Assembly: GCF_013170705.1 (NCBI RefSeq)
Contig: NZ_CP033334.1
Coordinates: 6,673,501-6,737,500, forward strand
Length of the DNA: 64,000 nucleotides
Reading direction: 5' to 3'
DNA from: Mesorhizobium loti
GTDB lineage: Bacteria > Pseudomonadota > Alphaproteobacteria > Rhizobiales > Rhizobiaceae
In this document: positions 31,961 through 41,968 of the stretch, piece after piece
How positions within the stretch are numbered: position 1 is the stretch's first letter
How the letters are laid out: every line of letters starts with the position of its first letter
Notes under the pieces: generated by a model
Told to the model about the DNA's origin: nothing
Seen by the model: only the letters and a program-made list of their open reading frames with translations
The model's database searches: none
Program-made: the position numbers and the translations under genes

Positions 31961-32517
31961 TCGTGCGCCTGACCATCGCAGCCTCCGGCGCGCGGTGGCC
32001 GAGCCGAAACCAGGTCGGGGACGGCAGAACACGGAGATGAAACATGATCGCAGAGCGAGCGTGACAAGGATCACCCCATAAGGTTCCACCAGCCGGTGGA
32101 AAGAGCGTCCTTCGCGGGACGACGAATGAGGTGAGTTCGCGAGGGTTGCAGTACCGGTCGCATCACAACGATCAGGACGCTTCCGAGATTGTTCCGCCTC
32201 ATGCTTCTCATCCCCATCAAGGCGACGGCCCCGAGCGCCGATCTCGTAAAGAAGCAAGACCCCGCGAAAGACCTCAGATGCCGGCGAAGCGGAAAGCTCG
32301 AAAAGCGCTTGACTTCAACACGCCGAATAGAGAAGCACCCCCCGTTGCTTAACAGCTGCAAAGACTAAGGGCGGGCCCGGCCGCTCAGACCACGGTCATA
32401 ACGTCTGGTGAGGTGCACGTCAGGTTTGCGTCAGATCCGACATGTATGTTCGGCAGCCAGGGTGGGATGCCTTCCGTGCCGGCCCCTCTAGCAGACACAA
32501 CACAGGAGAAAGACACA
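31961..32517 (+). other. Non-coding 3' part of IS110 relic and flank
   Basis: The GGTTCCACCAGCCGGTGGAA inverted repeat (32081-32100) and following bases look like the long non-coding tail of the IS110 element. From about 32440 the sequence resembles the leader of the RTX protein B gene at 46989 (GACACAACACAGGAGAAAGA in both). Confidence 0.45.
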
Positions 32518-33273
32518 TGGCACTAGTCAGTGGCAGAGACTTCAACGATCGTTTTGCATGGGAGGCCCGATGAGGACTTGATCCTCGACAACCAGAACAG
32601 GAACGATTTGCACAGCCCGGGCGACGGGCAGCGGGGGCGCCCCGGGGACGAGGAGATCGTTTGTGGCGACGACGCCGATTATGTGAACGGCGGTCCAGGC
32701 GACGATTCGATATGGGGCGGTGGCGGCGACGATTTTTTGTGCGGCAATGAGGGCTATGACTTCCTACATGGTGAGAGGGGCAACGATTCTCTGTTCGGCG
32801 GTGCGGGCAAGGATTATGTGTACGGCGAAGAGGGCGACGATCATCAGTTCGGCGGAGGGCGACGATCATCTGTACGGCGGAGAGGGCCGTGACCATCTCT
32901 ACGGCGGCACAGGCGACGATCGTGTGGCCGGCGGTAAGGTCGACGATACTCTGGCGGGTGATGACGGCATGACATGATCTACGGTGGCAAAGGCGACGAT
33001 CGTCTGTTCGGCGGTAAGGGCTCCGACGAGTTCGTCTTCGAAGCCCAGACCGGCAACGATAAAGTGATGGACTTCGAGGCGGGGCAGGACACCCTGTCGA
33101 TCAGCGGGGTAATGATCAATGGCACTGAAGCTACGGTTGAAGTACTTGCCGGTCGCGCCTATCAGTCTGGCAAAGACACGGTCGTTGACCTCGAACCGGG
33201 TAATTCGATCACGCTCGCCAAAGTGAGTTTTGACGACTTTCACACGCACCCGGAACATTATTTTTCAGTCTAG
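32518..33273 (+). pseudogene. RTX protein B, degraded inverted copy
   Basis: ATG 32518 gives MALVSGRDFNDRF, the same start as RTX B at 46989, but a frame shift near 32560 breaks it. The body has Gly-Asp-rich repeats (GGGGDDFLCGNEG and others), a second frame shift near 32850 and a third near 32970. The end matches RTX B: SDEFVFEAQTGNDKVMDFEA, DTVVDLEPGN and a hydrophobic terminal FSV. It is on the opposite strand from the prsDE modules. Confidence 0.88.
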
Positions 33274-33497
33274 AGCAACGGCGGTTGTGGACTGCATCCA
33301 AGGCAATGCGGGTGATAGCTTCGTGACTCAGGTAAGCGTGTAGGTCGCCCCAAGAGCTGGCTCCGCTTGTTTGGACAGCGCCCGCGGAATTTAAGTGGCA
33401 TGCTGCCGGTTACGTTGAGCGCGGGGCTTTGCGATTTTGCTGCGGCGTCGGGAGGGCGTAGCCCGACCAGAGCTGCAGCAAAATCGCGCGGCGACGA

Positions 33498-34023
33498 TCA
33501 TGCGGCCGTCGCCATCGCTTGCGCGCCGAAATAAGCCTCGTCGGGCGTGCGCCCGTCAAGGCTCGAATGCGGGCGCCCTCCATTACAGAAGGCGAGATAC
33601 CGGTCGTAGGCGCGCATGACCGCCTCGTATTTGATCGTGCGCCACAGCCGCTCGACGAAGACGTTGTCGCGCCAGGCACCTTTGCCATCCATGCTGATGG
33701 ACACGCTCGCCGCCGTCAGCACGCCTGTGAACTCGAGGCTGGTGAACTGGCTGCCCGGTCCGAGTTGAAGATCTCGGGTCGGCCATGTCTGGCCAGGGCC
33801 TCCTCGAGCGCTTCGACGCAAAACGCCGCCTCCATCGTGATTGAGTCCCGATGGGCCAGCACCCGCCGGCTGAACACGTCGACGACGGCTGCCAGATAGA
33901 CGAAGCCGCGCCGCATCGGGATGTAGCTGATGTCCATCGCCCAGACATGGTTCGGCCGTGCGATCTTAATCCCGCGCAACAGATAAGGGTAGATCTTGTG
34001 GCCCGCAGCTGGCTTGCTCGTGT
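33498..34023 (-). pseudogene. IS3-family OrfB integrase remnant
   Basis: The DDE core is recognisable: PNHVWAMDISYIPMRRGFVY, VDVFSRRVLAH, RPEIFNSD, then after a frame shift near 33785 GSQFTSLEFTGVL, ISMDGKGAWRDNVFVERLWR and RPHSSLDGRTPDEAYF. The first 100 or so codons are gone, and about 15 residues are missing between KYEAV and LAFCNG. Confidence 0.88.
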
Positions 34024-34102
34024 TCGGGCGCCGATCGACCCGTCACAGTTCTACGATCCGTCCGGCCGAATGCCGGCATCGAATCAGGAGACTTCTGAAG
34101 CG

Positions 34103-34780
34103 TTATTGCAACCCCAGCTTCGTCTTCAGTTCGGCGTTCTCTCTGCGCAGGCGTTCCGCGAGCAGGCTCTTCAATCGCTTGTTTTCTTGCTCGAGGGCGA
34201 GCAGATCCTTCAGATCGTCGCCATCGGATGTAGGCGCCGCGGCCTTCTTCCAGTGATAATAGGTCTGTTCCGATATACCGGCCTGCTTTACGGCGCTCTT
34301 GAGAGTGGCGCTGCCGCTGATCGACGTCTCGATCTGAGCGAGCTTCTGGGCGCGCTCTTTTCCGGAGTAGACCTTCCGGGGGCTCCGCACGGCCGCTGCT
34401 GTTGCTGTTGCTTCCTTCGCCGGGGACGCCGTATTGGCGCCATTCTTGCGACCAGGCGCAGCCTTCGCCTCCCGCGACGGTGAGGATTTCTTCTTCGTTT
34501 CAGTTCCCCTGGGAGCAGGTTCGGTTGCAGTTTCTACTGATTCAGCGTCTGGGGGATTTGCCATGAGATTCTCCGCTCGCGGTTTGAGACCGTGTTCAGC
34601 ATCAAGGGCTATGACATTAGAGTCAATCAGCCGACCATTTAGATCCATTTCTTTGAGCTCCCTTGTTGTGTCGGCTATGGCTACGGAGAGATCGACATCG
34701 CTCCAGATGGAACGGCCCCGTTTTTGATAATTGCGCTTTTGTTTGACCTCCACAGTGAACGGTCGGGTCTGCCGCCTCAT
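34103..34780 (-). CDS. SyrB-like regulator
   Basis: From ATG 34780 (AAGGAAG upstream) the protein has 225 residues. Residues about 90-150 are Ala-, Lys- and Pro-rich and look disordered. The rest has the SyrB/IS3-OrfA-type domain KVYSGKERAQKLAQIE, SLKSAVKQAGISEQTYYHW-like (TLKSAVKQAGISEQTYYHWK) and a leucine-zipper-like coiled coil (LEQENKRLKSLLAERLRREN). In Sinorhizobium SyrB restrains syrM, which influences nod genes and exopolysaccharide. The extra 90 N-terminal residues are unlike classical SyrB. It might also be the first frame of the neighbouring IS3 relic. Confidence 0.7.
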   Translation of the reverse strand: MRRQTRPFTVEVKQKRNYQKRGRSIWSDVDLSVAIADTTRELKEMDLNGRLIDSNVIALDAEHGLKPRAENLMANPPDAESVETATEPAPRGTETKKKSSPSREAKAAPGRKNGANTASPAKEATATAAAVRSPRKVYSGKERAQKLAQIETSISGSATLKSAVKQAGISEQTYYHWKKAAAPTSDGDDLKDLLALEQENKRLKSLLAERLRRENAELKTKLGLQ

Positions 34781-35343
34781 AGGTTCTTCCTTGTTAGAAC
34801 GAATTGCACAGAGGTCGCGGCTGACGACGACTGAACAACTGGCGCTCCCTCTGTTGCGCCCAGCTATATGGATGAGATAGCCCGAGAGCAAGCGGCACTT
34901 GCGGTGTGCATTGACAAATGCTCGTTCGAGCCACGTCGCTGCCTGTCGCAGCTTTGTTTTCGTATCGGTGCGTTTGCAGAGCTGGAACAACTGCTAGCGC
35001 GTCGCAACGCCATCGAGCACGTTTGAAGGGGTGGATCTGAAGGCATGGCGGTTTCTGCTGGGCGCACGCCAACGCCGCGCGGAATATTCACCGCGATGGC
35101 TCGATCAGATGGATCCGAGCTTGTCAGCGAATCTAAGCGCGGGTGCATGCAACGACACATCGTGACACAGTCGGGTAGTCGGAGCGTCTGATCGAGGTGG
35201 CCGACAAGGCGGTCATACCGTCGTGCCGCAATTGGGCGTCGACGGGTCAGGTTTTCACTTAGCGTTTCAATGGAATTCGGATATGAAAGTCCACCTAGCT
35301 CCAGTTGGATAGGCCTCGCCGGAAGTCATGATCGTCTCGTCCC
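34781..35343 (+). other. Gap between syrB-like gene and peroxidase, no gene recognised
   Basis: Short frames on both strands have no motifs. The 3' end carries a strong hairpin listed separately. Confidence 0.4.
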
Positions 35344-35381
35344 AGTGAAGGTCGCAATCATTCGTGATTGCGACCTTCACT
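35344..35381 (-). terminator. 17-base-pair perfect hairpin after the peroxidase gene
   Basis: AGTGAAGGTCGCAATCA, loop TTCG, and its exact complement form a 17-pair stem 17 bases after the peroxidase stop. There is no T run, so it may act as a transcript-stabilising end or a bidirectional terminator. Confidence 0.7.
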
Positions 35382-35397
35382 AGCCAGCTCCGGCCAA

Positions 35398-36450
35398 TCA
35401 TTGCGGGAGGATATGCAATACAGGTCGAGGCGTTGTCGGCGTTTCGGCCGGTAAGACGGGATAGGCGACCTCCGGTACTTTTCCGGTCAGCGAATTAAGG
35501 AAGGCAACGAGCAGGTCGACTTCTTTTTCCGTCAATTCTTGGCCGAGCTGGGTGGTCCCCATAATGGCGACGGCCTGTTTCAGATCCCAAACCTTGCCCG
35601 AATGAAAGTATGGCGCGGTGAGTGCTACGTTGCGCAACGGCGCCACGCGGAAAACATAGGAATCGTCGGCTTCACGGGTCACGGCAAATCGGCCTTTGTC
35701 GTTTTCCGGCAGGACATCGGTGTTGGGCTTTTCAACGAGGCCGAATGGGGCATAGCCCTCCCCACCCACGTTGATACCGCCGTGGCAGGACGAGCAGCCT
35801 TTGTCCATGAAAAGCGTCAGGCCCTGTTTCTGTTCGGAAGTCATAGCGGCGTCATCGCCGTTGAGGAAGGCATCGAAGGGCGCCGGTGTGACCAGTGTCG
35901 CCTCAAATGCTTCGATTGCCTTGGCGACGTTTTCGAAGGTGACGCGATCGGCTTCGCCCGAGAAAGCTGAATTGAACCACTCGACATATTGCGGCATCGA
36001 CTTGAGCGTGGCGATGAGTTGACCTGGTGTGTTGGCCATTTCGACAGCGGCTTGGATCGGTGCCTTGGCCTGAACCTTCAGGTCTTCAGCACGACCATCC
36101 CAGAACTGCGCTATGTTGAAGACAGCGTTCAGTACCGTCGGCGCGTTCCGCGGTCCCTTCTGCCAACCATGGCCGATCGAGCTTTCATGATTGTCGTCGC
36201 CCCCGGTGGCCAAGTTGTGGCACGAATTGCACGACAAGACGCCTGACGCCGAGAGGCGTGGATCGAAGAACATTGCCTTGCCCAGGGCTATCTTCTCCGG
36301 TGTGATCGGGTTGTTGGCGACTGTCGGCGTGATGGATGGTAGAGCCTTGAAGGTGGCCCGTGCTGTTTCGCTGAGGTATACGGGGATCGTTTGTGCAGCA
36401 AAAGCGATGGCCGGCAACGCGACAGCCACCGTAGTGAATAGGATTTTCAC
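35398..36450 (-). CDS. Di-haem cytochrome c peroxidase (MauG/CcpA family)
   Basis: The protein has two haem c motifs, CNSCH (about residue 83) and CSSCH (about 232), with family blocks LGKAMFFDPRLSASGVLSCN, GRNAPTVLN-like (GPRNAPTVLNAVFN), FWDGRAEDL and APLRNVALTAPYFHSG. A signal peptide (KILFTTVAVALPAIAFA) sends it to the periplasm, where it reduces hydrogen peroxide with electrons from cytochrome c. GTG 36450 is preferred because GGGAG lies in front; ATG 36483 would add 11 polar residues before the signal peptide. It stands alone and could protect micro-aerobic cells in nodules. Confidence 0.92.
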   Translation of the reverse strand: MKILFTTVAVALPAIAFAAQTIPVYLSETARATFKALPSITPTVANNPITPEKIALGKAMFFDPRLSASGVLSCNSCHNLATGGDDNHESSIGHGWQKGPRNAPTVLNAVFNIAQFWDGRAEDLKVQAKAPIQAAVEMANTPGQLIATLKSMPQYVEWFNSAFSGEADRVTFENVAKAIEAFEATLVTPAPFDAFLNGDDAAMTSEQKQGLTLFMDKGCSSCHGGINVGGEGYAPFGLVEKPNTDVLPENDKGRFAVTREADDSYVFRVAPLRNVALTAPYFHSGKVWDLKQAVAIMGTTQLGQELTEKEVDLLVAFLNSLTGKVPEVAYPVLPAETPTTPRPVLHILPQ

Positions 36451-37272
36451 GCGTGATCTCCCTGCGTTTTGCACGGAAGCCATTGTTGATATGCGGTTCG
36501 TGAACGCCTTGCGCTAAAGGCGGCAATCCTCTTTGCATAAAATCGATTCTGACGCGGACCTGACATATTGTCTTCCTTCGTTGCATTGCGCGAAGTCACC
36601 CACGATGAACGCCAGTCGGTATCTCCTGTCGCCTCTCGAGAAGCATCAAAAGTCGTGCCAACTGAGCAGAAGGAACCTCCGGCGGATTTTCTGGTCATCA
36701 TTCAACAGGTTGAAGGAATTCGCAGCAAAGCGCAGCCCCACTCCGGTGTCGCGGATCTGACAGCCAACAGTCGGGCTGAAACAGAGAGATGTTGGTCCCT
36801 CAGCGTCTTGTCCGAAGGGCACCCGGCCTCCTGCATGGGCGGGAGGGGACCACACGGTATTAAAGCTCAAGATGAACGCCGCCGGCAAACATCGCTAGAC
36901 AGTCCCGGCAGATACTTTGACGCTGGTCCGCGAGCTGGTGCGCCTAGTGCCCGACCGCCAGATCGCGGCTCCTCAATCGCGCCGCAAGCCGACGGCGCGT
37001 TAAAGCGGCCGCGCAATCATCGATGTGAGCATGATGACGGCGCTGCGCACTGTGTCGTCGTATTGTGGCCACTGGAGCAATCCTCGTAAAGCGAGCCAAG
37101 GTTCTTGATCTAAACGGCGGCGGCCGCCATATTAGCGTAGCGCCTCTCACACGTTCGAGAGTGATCGCATTTTTGGATGCCGCCGGCTCGGGCTGTTTCG
37201 GCATCCTATTTCAACATCGGCCGCCGCTTGTTTCGAGTTATCGAATGGCCGTTCTCTGCATTTGGAGGCAAA
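36451..37272 (+). other. About 820 bases with no recognised gene
   Basis: A plus-strand frame at 36568-37089 (173 codons) begins plausibly (MSSFVALREVTHDERQ) but turns Arg-, Gly- and Pro-rich and lacks a ribosome site. I do not call it. The region also holds the peroxidase promoter. Confidence 0.35.
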
Positions 37273-37533
37273 ATGACCGCAACGCCTTTCGCGCTGCCCG
37301 AGGCAGTGCTTACCGCAATCTCAAATGGAAAACCCCTAATTCAGGCATGTCGGGAACATCTTGGCTATTCGACCGAGGACATTGCCGTGACCAGCGGTCT
37401 GACAGTCGAGGAGGTTGGGCTGATCGAATCTGGCAATTGTTTCGACAAGGGCTATCGCGATCGGATCGCTCGGGCGCTTGGCTTGGCTGAGAGTATCTTC
37501 GATGAAATCTCGGGTATCCCGAACGCTGCCTGA
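37273..37533 (+). CDS. Small XRE-type helix-turn-helix protein
   Basis: ATG 37273 follows GGAGG. The 86 residues contain a lambda-repressor-like fold: LGYSTEDIAVTSGLTVEEVG is the helix-turn-helix, then IESGNCFDKGYRDRIARALG. It is a likely DNA-binding protein of unknown target. Accessory regions often carry such genes. Confidence 0.72.
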   Translation: MTATPFALPEAVLTAISNGKPLIQACREHLGYSTEDIAVTSGLTVEEVGLIESGNCFDKGYRDRIARALGLAESIFDEISGIPNAA

Positions 37534-37714
37534 CGTCGGCCTCTGAAGATTACCCGCCGCCTGCCAGGTCGGATCAAAATCCCAAGGGTATATCAATACC
37601 CTTACGGCGGCGGGGCGGTGGCAGAATTCTTATTTCTACGGAATCGATTCGCTCTGCGGAAGATCGGTCTCATGCTGGGCGACACGGATGTAACCCGCAC
37701 GAGAGGCCAGATCT

Positions 37715-37906
37715 GTGGATAGTGAGAACCGCCTAGCCGCGTTGGTGGGTCGCAAGGAAGCCAACAAGAACTTGGGAACAAAAGACCTAAAGCGAAAATA
37801 CGCAGGGGTGCCTGCCGAATTTGAGCGCGAGTGGGAATTTATCCGGTTCACGCGCCGCTTAGAGAATGGAAACGATCCGAGACGTGGCGCGCCGCGGCCA
37901 TTATGA
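37715..37906 (+). CDS. Possible small protein, 63 residues, GTG start
   Basis: The frame starting with GTG 37715 encodes a charged, helical peptide (LGTKDLKRKYAGVPAEFERE, then WEFIRFTRRL). Codon use is ordinary and no other gene overlaps it, but no good ribosome site is present and no family is known to me. Confidence 0.3.
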   Translation: MDSENRLAALVGRKEANKNLGTKDLKRKYAGVPAEFEREWEFIRFTRRLENGNDPRRGAPRPL

Positions 37907-38021
37907 ACGAACATAAGTCGCGACCGAGATGCGCATCACTTTGCCAAAGCCGTGCACGATGAATGGATCACAAAGTTCCGAGAGAATCGGAGCGAACAGT
38001 AGCACCGGCACACCGGCCGGT

Positions 38022-38140
38022 ACGAGGGCATGTGGACAAAATATCCTACCCGATGGTGGCGCCGAACTACGGCACAACGATCAGCGCTTGTGAAGTCGAG
38101 CGGCTTAGCCGAAAGGTTTCGGCGAAACCGCCCGAGGCCA
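38022..38140 (+). pseudogene. mucR/ros-family 3' scrap
   Basis: YPMVAPNYG is the conserved C-terminal block of MucR/Ros zinc-finger regulators (DYPMVAPNYA), followed in the next frame by AQRSALVKSSGLAERFRR, which equals their ARSALAKxxGLGRK ending. The zinc finger is missing. Confidence 0.65.
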
Positions 38141-38158
38141 TCAGGAAGGTTCGTCACG

Positions 38159-38332
38159 ATGAAAGCGATCCCTTGCCCGTTCTGCGCAAGCTGCGAGATT
38201 AGGCCATATGAGACGGACGAGGCGCGCGTTGTGATGAAATGCGAGGACTGCGGTGCATCGGGGCCGGTCTGCATCGACGAAGTCAACGCCGTCGAAAGCT
38301 GGAATTACCGCCCATCTGCCCAGCCCGAATAG
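38159..38332 (+). CDS. Lar-like zinc-ribbon protein
   Basis: ATG 38159 with AGGAAGG in front encodes 57 residues with CPFC and CEDCG pairs and ending AVESWNYR, the layout of Lar-family restriction-alleviation proteins (CPFCG...C..CGA...W N.R). Such genes come from phages and mobile elements. The first knuckle reads CPFCASC. A role against host restriction is an inference from family. Confidence 0.65.
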   Translation: MKAIPCPFCASCEIRPYETDEARVVMKCEDCGASGPVCIDEVNAVESWNYRPSAQPE

Positions 38333-38829
38333 GATTGTTTACGTGGCATGGCGATAGCGATGCCCCTACGCCTAATGGCCCCGATCCGTCACCGGCGCGC
38401 AGGAGCGTATTATCTTCGTCAGCCGATGCCGCGTTTCTCTTCCGAGCCTCCGCCAATCGGGCCTGGCGCATGCTGGCCTACCCGTCAGAGTGCCAGGCCG
38501 CTCATGTCGCGCCTGCCGTACATGGCAACGAACCTCATCGCGCACCTGATCGACTGATATTGCCGATCACCTTCCGCAACTCGAGCGGCTGTAGCAGCGC
38601 ATGCCGTTGCAGCGGGTGCAGCGGATGCACAAGCGTCGTCTGACAATCTCGCCGGAAAACTGCCGTCTCAACAATTCGGCCAGCCTGTCGTTGCGACATC
38701 GCTCACTAGCCATACTCATAAAACCTGTTCTGGTTTGCCTCGCCTTGCTTAGCCGGCGGTCGCCTGACAGCCCACATGCCGACGCAGGTTCGGTCTGCCA
38801 GCCACCGTAGGGCATGTGACGTTGGACTA
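38333..38829 (+). other. Gap before noeJ, no gene recognised
   Basis: Frames here lack motifs and ribosome sites. No terminator with a T run was found for the noeKJ transcript. Confidence 0.35.
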
Positions 38830-40245
38830 TCAGGTTCGACCGTATACGTCCTCAAGCCGCACGATGTCATCTTCGCCGAGATACTCGCCGCTTTGGACCT
38901 CGATCATCACCAGTCCAATATTGCCGGGGTTTTCGAGCCGGTGTTTGTGGCCGCAAGGGATATAGGTAGATTGATTAGTTGTCAGGAGTAGCTCCTGGTC
39001 GCCGTTGACTATTTTCGCAGTGCCGCTGACCACGACCCAGTGCTCGGAGCGGTGATGGTGCATCTGCAGGCTCAAGCGTCCGCCCGGCTTCACCTCGATG
39101 CGCTTGATCTTGAAGCGCTCGCTTTCCTCCAGAACCGTGTAGGTGCCCCAGGGCCGGTGCACGGTACTGTGAAGCAAGTGCGCTTCATGTCCCGCAGCCT
39201 TGAGGCCCTCGAAGAGTTTCTTGACGTCCTGGACGCGATCGCGGGACGCAACAAGCAATGCATCTGGGGAATCCACGATCACCAGGTCGCTGATGCCGAC
39301 GGTGCCGATGACGCGTTTGTCCGAGCTTATGTAACTGCCCACGGTGTCGACCACGTGGACATCGCCGCGAATCCTGTTGCCGCTCCCGTCAGCGGGGACC
39401 AGTTCGGCCATTGCGTTCCAAGATCCAATGTCGTTCCACCCCATTTCGCAGGGAACGACGGAGAGATTGTGTGTTTTTTCCATCACCGCTCGGTCGAGTG
39501 AAATACGCGGCGCCATGGCGAAGTGCTCAGATGCGAGTTCGACGCTGGCAACATGTTCGCCGTGGCTGACGCGAGCGTTATCATAGCTGTCGAGAACGGC
39601 ATTGATCACCTCCGGGCAATGCGCAGCCATTTCGTCGAGCATGACCTGCGCCTTGAAGCAGAAGATGCCAGCGTTCCAGAAGAAACGTTTGGACGCGACA
39701 TAAGATTTGGCAGTCTCGGCGTTCGGTTTCTCGACGAACCGGACAACTTTCTCACCCTCGGCCTCGATGTAGCCGAATGCGGTGTCTGGCCTATCCGGGG
39801 TTATGCCCAAGGTTGCGATACGCCCCTGCTGCGCCTGTTCGATTGCCCGGCTCATGGCGGTTTGAAATGCTGGCAGGTCACCAATCATGTGGTCGGCGGG
39901 AAAAATGCACAGAACAGCATCGGGACCCTGTGTTGCCTTGGTATGGACGGTTGCCGCAGCAATGGCGGCGGCGGTATCCCGACCCTCAGGCTCAAGCAGA
40001 AAGGTGCGTGGCAAAACCACGGAATCCAGTTCGTCGAAAACGTCTTTTGTAAGGAAGAGGTGCCCCGTGGACGTCACGGTAACAAGCTCTACGACGTCCG
40101 GTATCGAAGCGGCGCGTAACACGGTGTGCTGGATGAGCGAATGTCCATCCGCCACCTTCAGGAAAGGTTTGGGGTGCGATTGCCTTGAGGCCGGCCAGAG
40201 CCGCGAACCAGCTCCACCGCTGATGATGACCGGAACCACTTTCAT
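38830..40245 (-). CDS. noeJ: NoeJ, mannose-1-phosphate guanylyltransferase / mannose-6-phosphate isomerase
   Basis: The 471-residue bifunctional enzyme has the nucleotidyltransferase start IISGGAGSRLWPASRQSHPK with PKPFLK, FVEKPN, and WNDIGSWNAM. Its C-terminal cupin is the isomerase (PWGTYTVLEES, VKPGGRLSLQMHHHRSEHW). It makes GDP-mannose, the precursor of GDP-fucose used on Nod factors and of surface sugars. It overlaps noeK by one base and is read from the same nod box, which favours the symbiotic paralogue name over manC. Confidence 0.9.
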   Translation of the reverse strand: MKVVPVIISGGAGSRLWPASRQSHPKPFLKVADGHSLIQHTVLRAASIPDVVELVTVTSTGHLFLTKDVFDELDSVVLPRTFLLEPEGRDTAAAIAAATVHTKATQGPDAVLCIFPADHMIGDLPAFQTAMSRAIEQAQQGRIATLGITPDRPDTAFGYIEAEGEKVVRFVEKPNAETAKSYVASKRFFWNAGIFCFKAQVMLDEMAAHCPEVINAVLDSYDNARVSHGEHVASVELASEHFAMAPRISLDRAVMEKTHNLSVVPCEMGWNDIGSWNAMAELVPADGSGNRIRGDVHVVDTVGSYISSDKRVIGTVGISDLVIVDSPDALLVASRDRVQDVKKLFEGLKAAGHEAHLLHSTVHRPWGTYTVLEESERFKIKRIEVKPGGRLSLQMHHHRSEHWVVVSGTAKIVNGDQELLLTTNQSTYIPCGHKHRLENPGNIGLVMIEVQSGEYLGEDDIVRLEDVYGRT

Positions 40246-41678
40246 CAAAGGTCCTCTATCTCGTCTGTAAGCGCGAATGCCTGTGCCCTTTGCAGCGTCG
40301 AGGCGACGATTGCGATGGCCCTGCTCTCGGTCGAAGCTTCCGAGTAGCAGCGCAGTTCCGGGGCATTGCCGGAAGGCCGCAGATGTATGATCTCGCCCGT
40401 ATGCATCCGCGCCCTGAGGCCATCGGTTTCGTCAACTTCGGCGACGGTCCCGAACGAGGCAAGAAAGTGCTGCAGTGCGTTCCAGCTTGCGAGATGATCC
40501 ATCAATCTGCGTGAACTTTCCGAGGGGAAGTTCTGAAGCCGGTCACTGGCGCACACAGGAAGATTCCAAAGCCCGCGCAGTCGCGACAGCTTCTTTTTTG
40601 TCGATGCCACCGTACTGAGGACGGCCAAAATCGGGAGGAATGAGTCCCGCGTCGGCAGTGCAGTCAATGTCTTCCCATTCACCACACAATCCGAGCCCAG
40701 CAGAACACCACCATTGGCCTCAAAGCCGACGATGACGCCGCCGGCGCCGTGTAATGCTTCCATTGCTTCAATGACAAATGGAGACCCGACTTTCGTCCTC
40801 TGGACCGCGAAACCAAAGGCCTTCGAAATTCCCGAATTGGAGGTCACTGGCGTCACGATCGTGTCTGCCTTCAGGAAAAGAGCCGTTGCAAGCCCAACCA
40901 GGTCGCCGCGAAGAAGATCGCCATTTTCATCAGCGATGAGTGGCCGATCAGCGTCCGCATCGGTCGACACGATGGCATCGAGACCGAATTCGCGGACCCA
41001 CTTCTTCAATTTCGCGATTGTTGCTGCGTCCACGGCCTCGGTATCGACAGGTACGAAGGTCCCGGTTTTCCCGACGGCGACCACGCTGGCACCGAGCGAT
41101 CGAAGAACCTGTACCAACAGTTCCGCCGCGACCGAACTGTGCTGATAGACACCAAGTCTCATGCCGGAAAGTGAGCCCGGCTCCAGCATATTATGGGCGC
41201 GCTCTCGATAAGAGGCGATTGCTTCTTCACGGTGCATAGGCCACGTCGTTCCCAGACAAGCCGTTGGTAAGCAATACGCAACTGATCTTTCGGCTACAAA
41301 GCGCGTAATCGCGGCCTCATCCGCCTTGCTGATTTCACCATTCGGGCCATAGAACTTGATGCCATTGCGATCGGCTGGAATGTGCGACCCGGTTACCATA
41401 AGAGCCGCCGCGCCGTGTTTGCATGCATATAGTGCCAGCGCAGGCGTAGGTATGGTGCCGCAATCGATCGGCTGGAAACCATTTGCGGCCAACGCCGCCA
41501 TGCAATTGTTGGCTATCGCCTGACTGCTGTCACGTAGGTCGCGGCCTACGAAGACCGAACTACTCGGCTGAACCCGGCTGGAAATCAAACGCCAAGCGAA
41601 AGCTTCGGCATAAAGTCCGCTGGCCTTGCCGACCAATTCCGAAGCCAAACCTCGAACGCCGCTTGACCCGAATTTCAT
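40245..41678 (-). CDS. noeK: NoeK, phosphomannomutase
   Basis: This 477-residue alpha-D-phosphohexomutase converts mannose-6-phosphate to mannose-1-phosphate. The start KFGSSGVRGLASELVG, the phosphoserine loop MVTGSHIPADRNGIKF, the metal-binding DADADRP, the sugar-binding GFEANGGVLLGSD and the phosphate loop LRPSGNAPELR are intact. It lies behind a nod box (leader about 290 bases) and is coupled to noeJ. nodZ, noeL and nolK, needed for fucosylation, are not in the window. Confidence 0.92.
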   Translation of the reverse strand: MKFGSSGVRGLASELVGKASGLYAEAFAWRLISSRVQPSSSVFVGRDLRDSSQAIANNCMAALAANGFQPIDCGTIPTPALALYACKHGAAALMVTGSHIPADRNGIKFYGPNGEISKADEAAITRFVAERSVAYCLPTACLGTTWPMHREEAIASYRERAHNMLEPGSLSGMRLGVYQHSSVAAELLVQVLRSLGASVVAVGKTGTFVPVDTEAVDAATIAKLKKWVREFGLDAIVSTDADADRPLIADENGDLLRGDLVGLATALFLKADTIVTPVTSNSGISKAFGFAVQRTKVGSPFVIEAMEALHGAGGVIVGFEANGGVLLGSDCVVNGKTLTALPTRDSFLPILAVLSTVASTKKKLSRLRGLWNLPVCASDRLQNFPSESSRRLMDHLASWNALQHFLASFGTVAEVDETDGLRARMHTGEIIHLRPSGNAPELRCYSEASTESRAIAIVASTLQRAQAFALTDEIEDL

Positions 41679-41968
41679 GATTTCGCTTTGCTAGTGGACA
41701 GGCAGGGTGGGGTCATGTTGCAATGGGCTAGTACTTTCTAATGCAAGGGCCATCGCTCTCAGCCACCTGCTGTTCAGATATGCGGTCTCTACAACACGGT
41801 GTGGCGCAAGGACCCCTCAGAGTTCCGCCGAACAGCAGGGCATCCACTGGCACGGGGGCATCCACAGTTCTCCTTCTATTGGAATCTTTTTGCGCGCTCA
41901 TCTAATGATCGAGGCAGTGGAGTGATCGATCGGTGCCTGCCGGTATTTCGCTATGCAGCATCATGACA

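Noticed and set aside
32131..32352. 73-codon frame after the IS110 relic
   Set aside because: It lies in the non-coding tail of the element and has no support.
36568..37089. 173-codon frame after the peroxidase promoter
   Set aside because: The first 60 residues look plausible, but there is no ribosome site and the rest is low-quality Arg- and Pro-rich reading.
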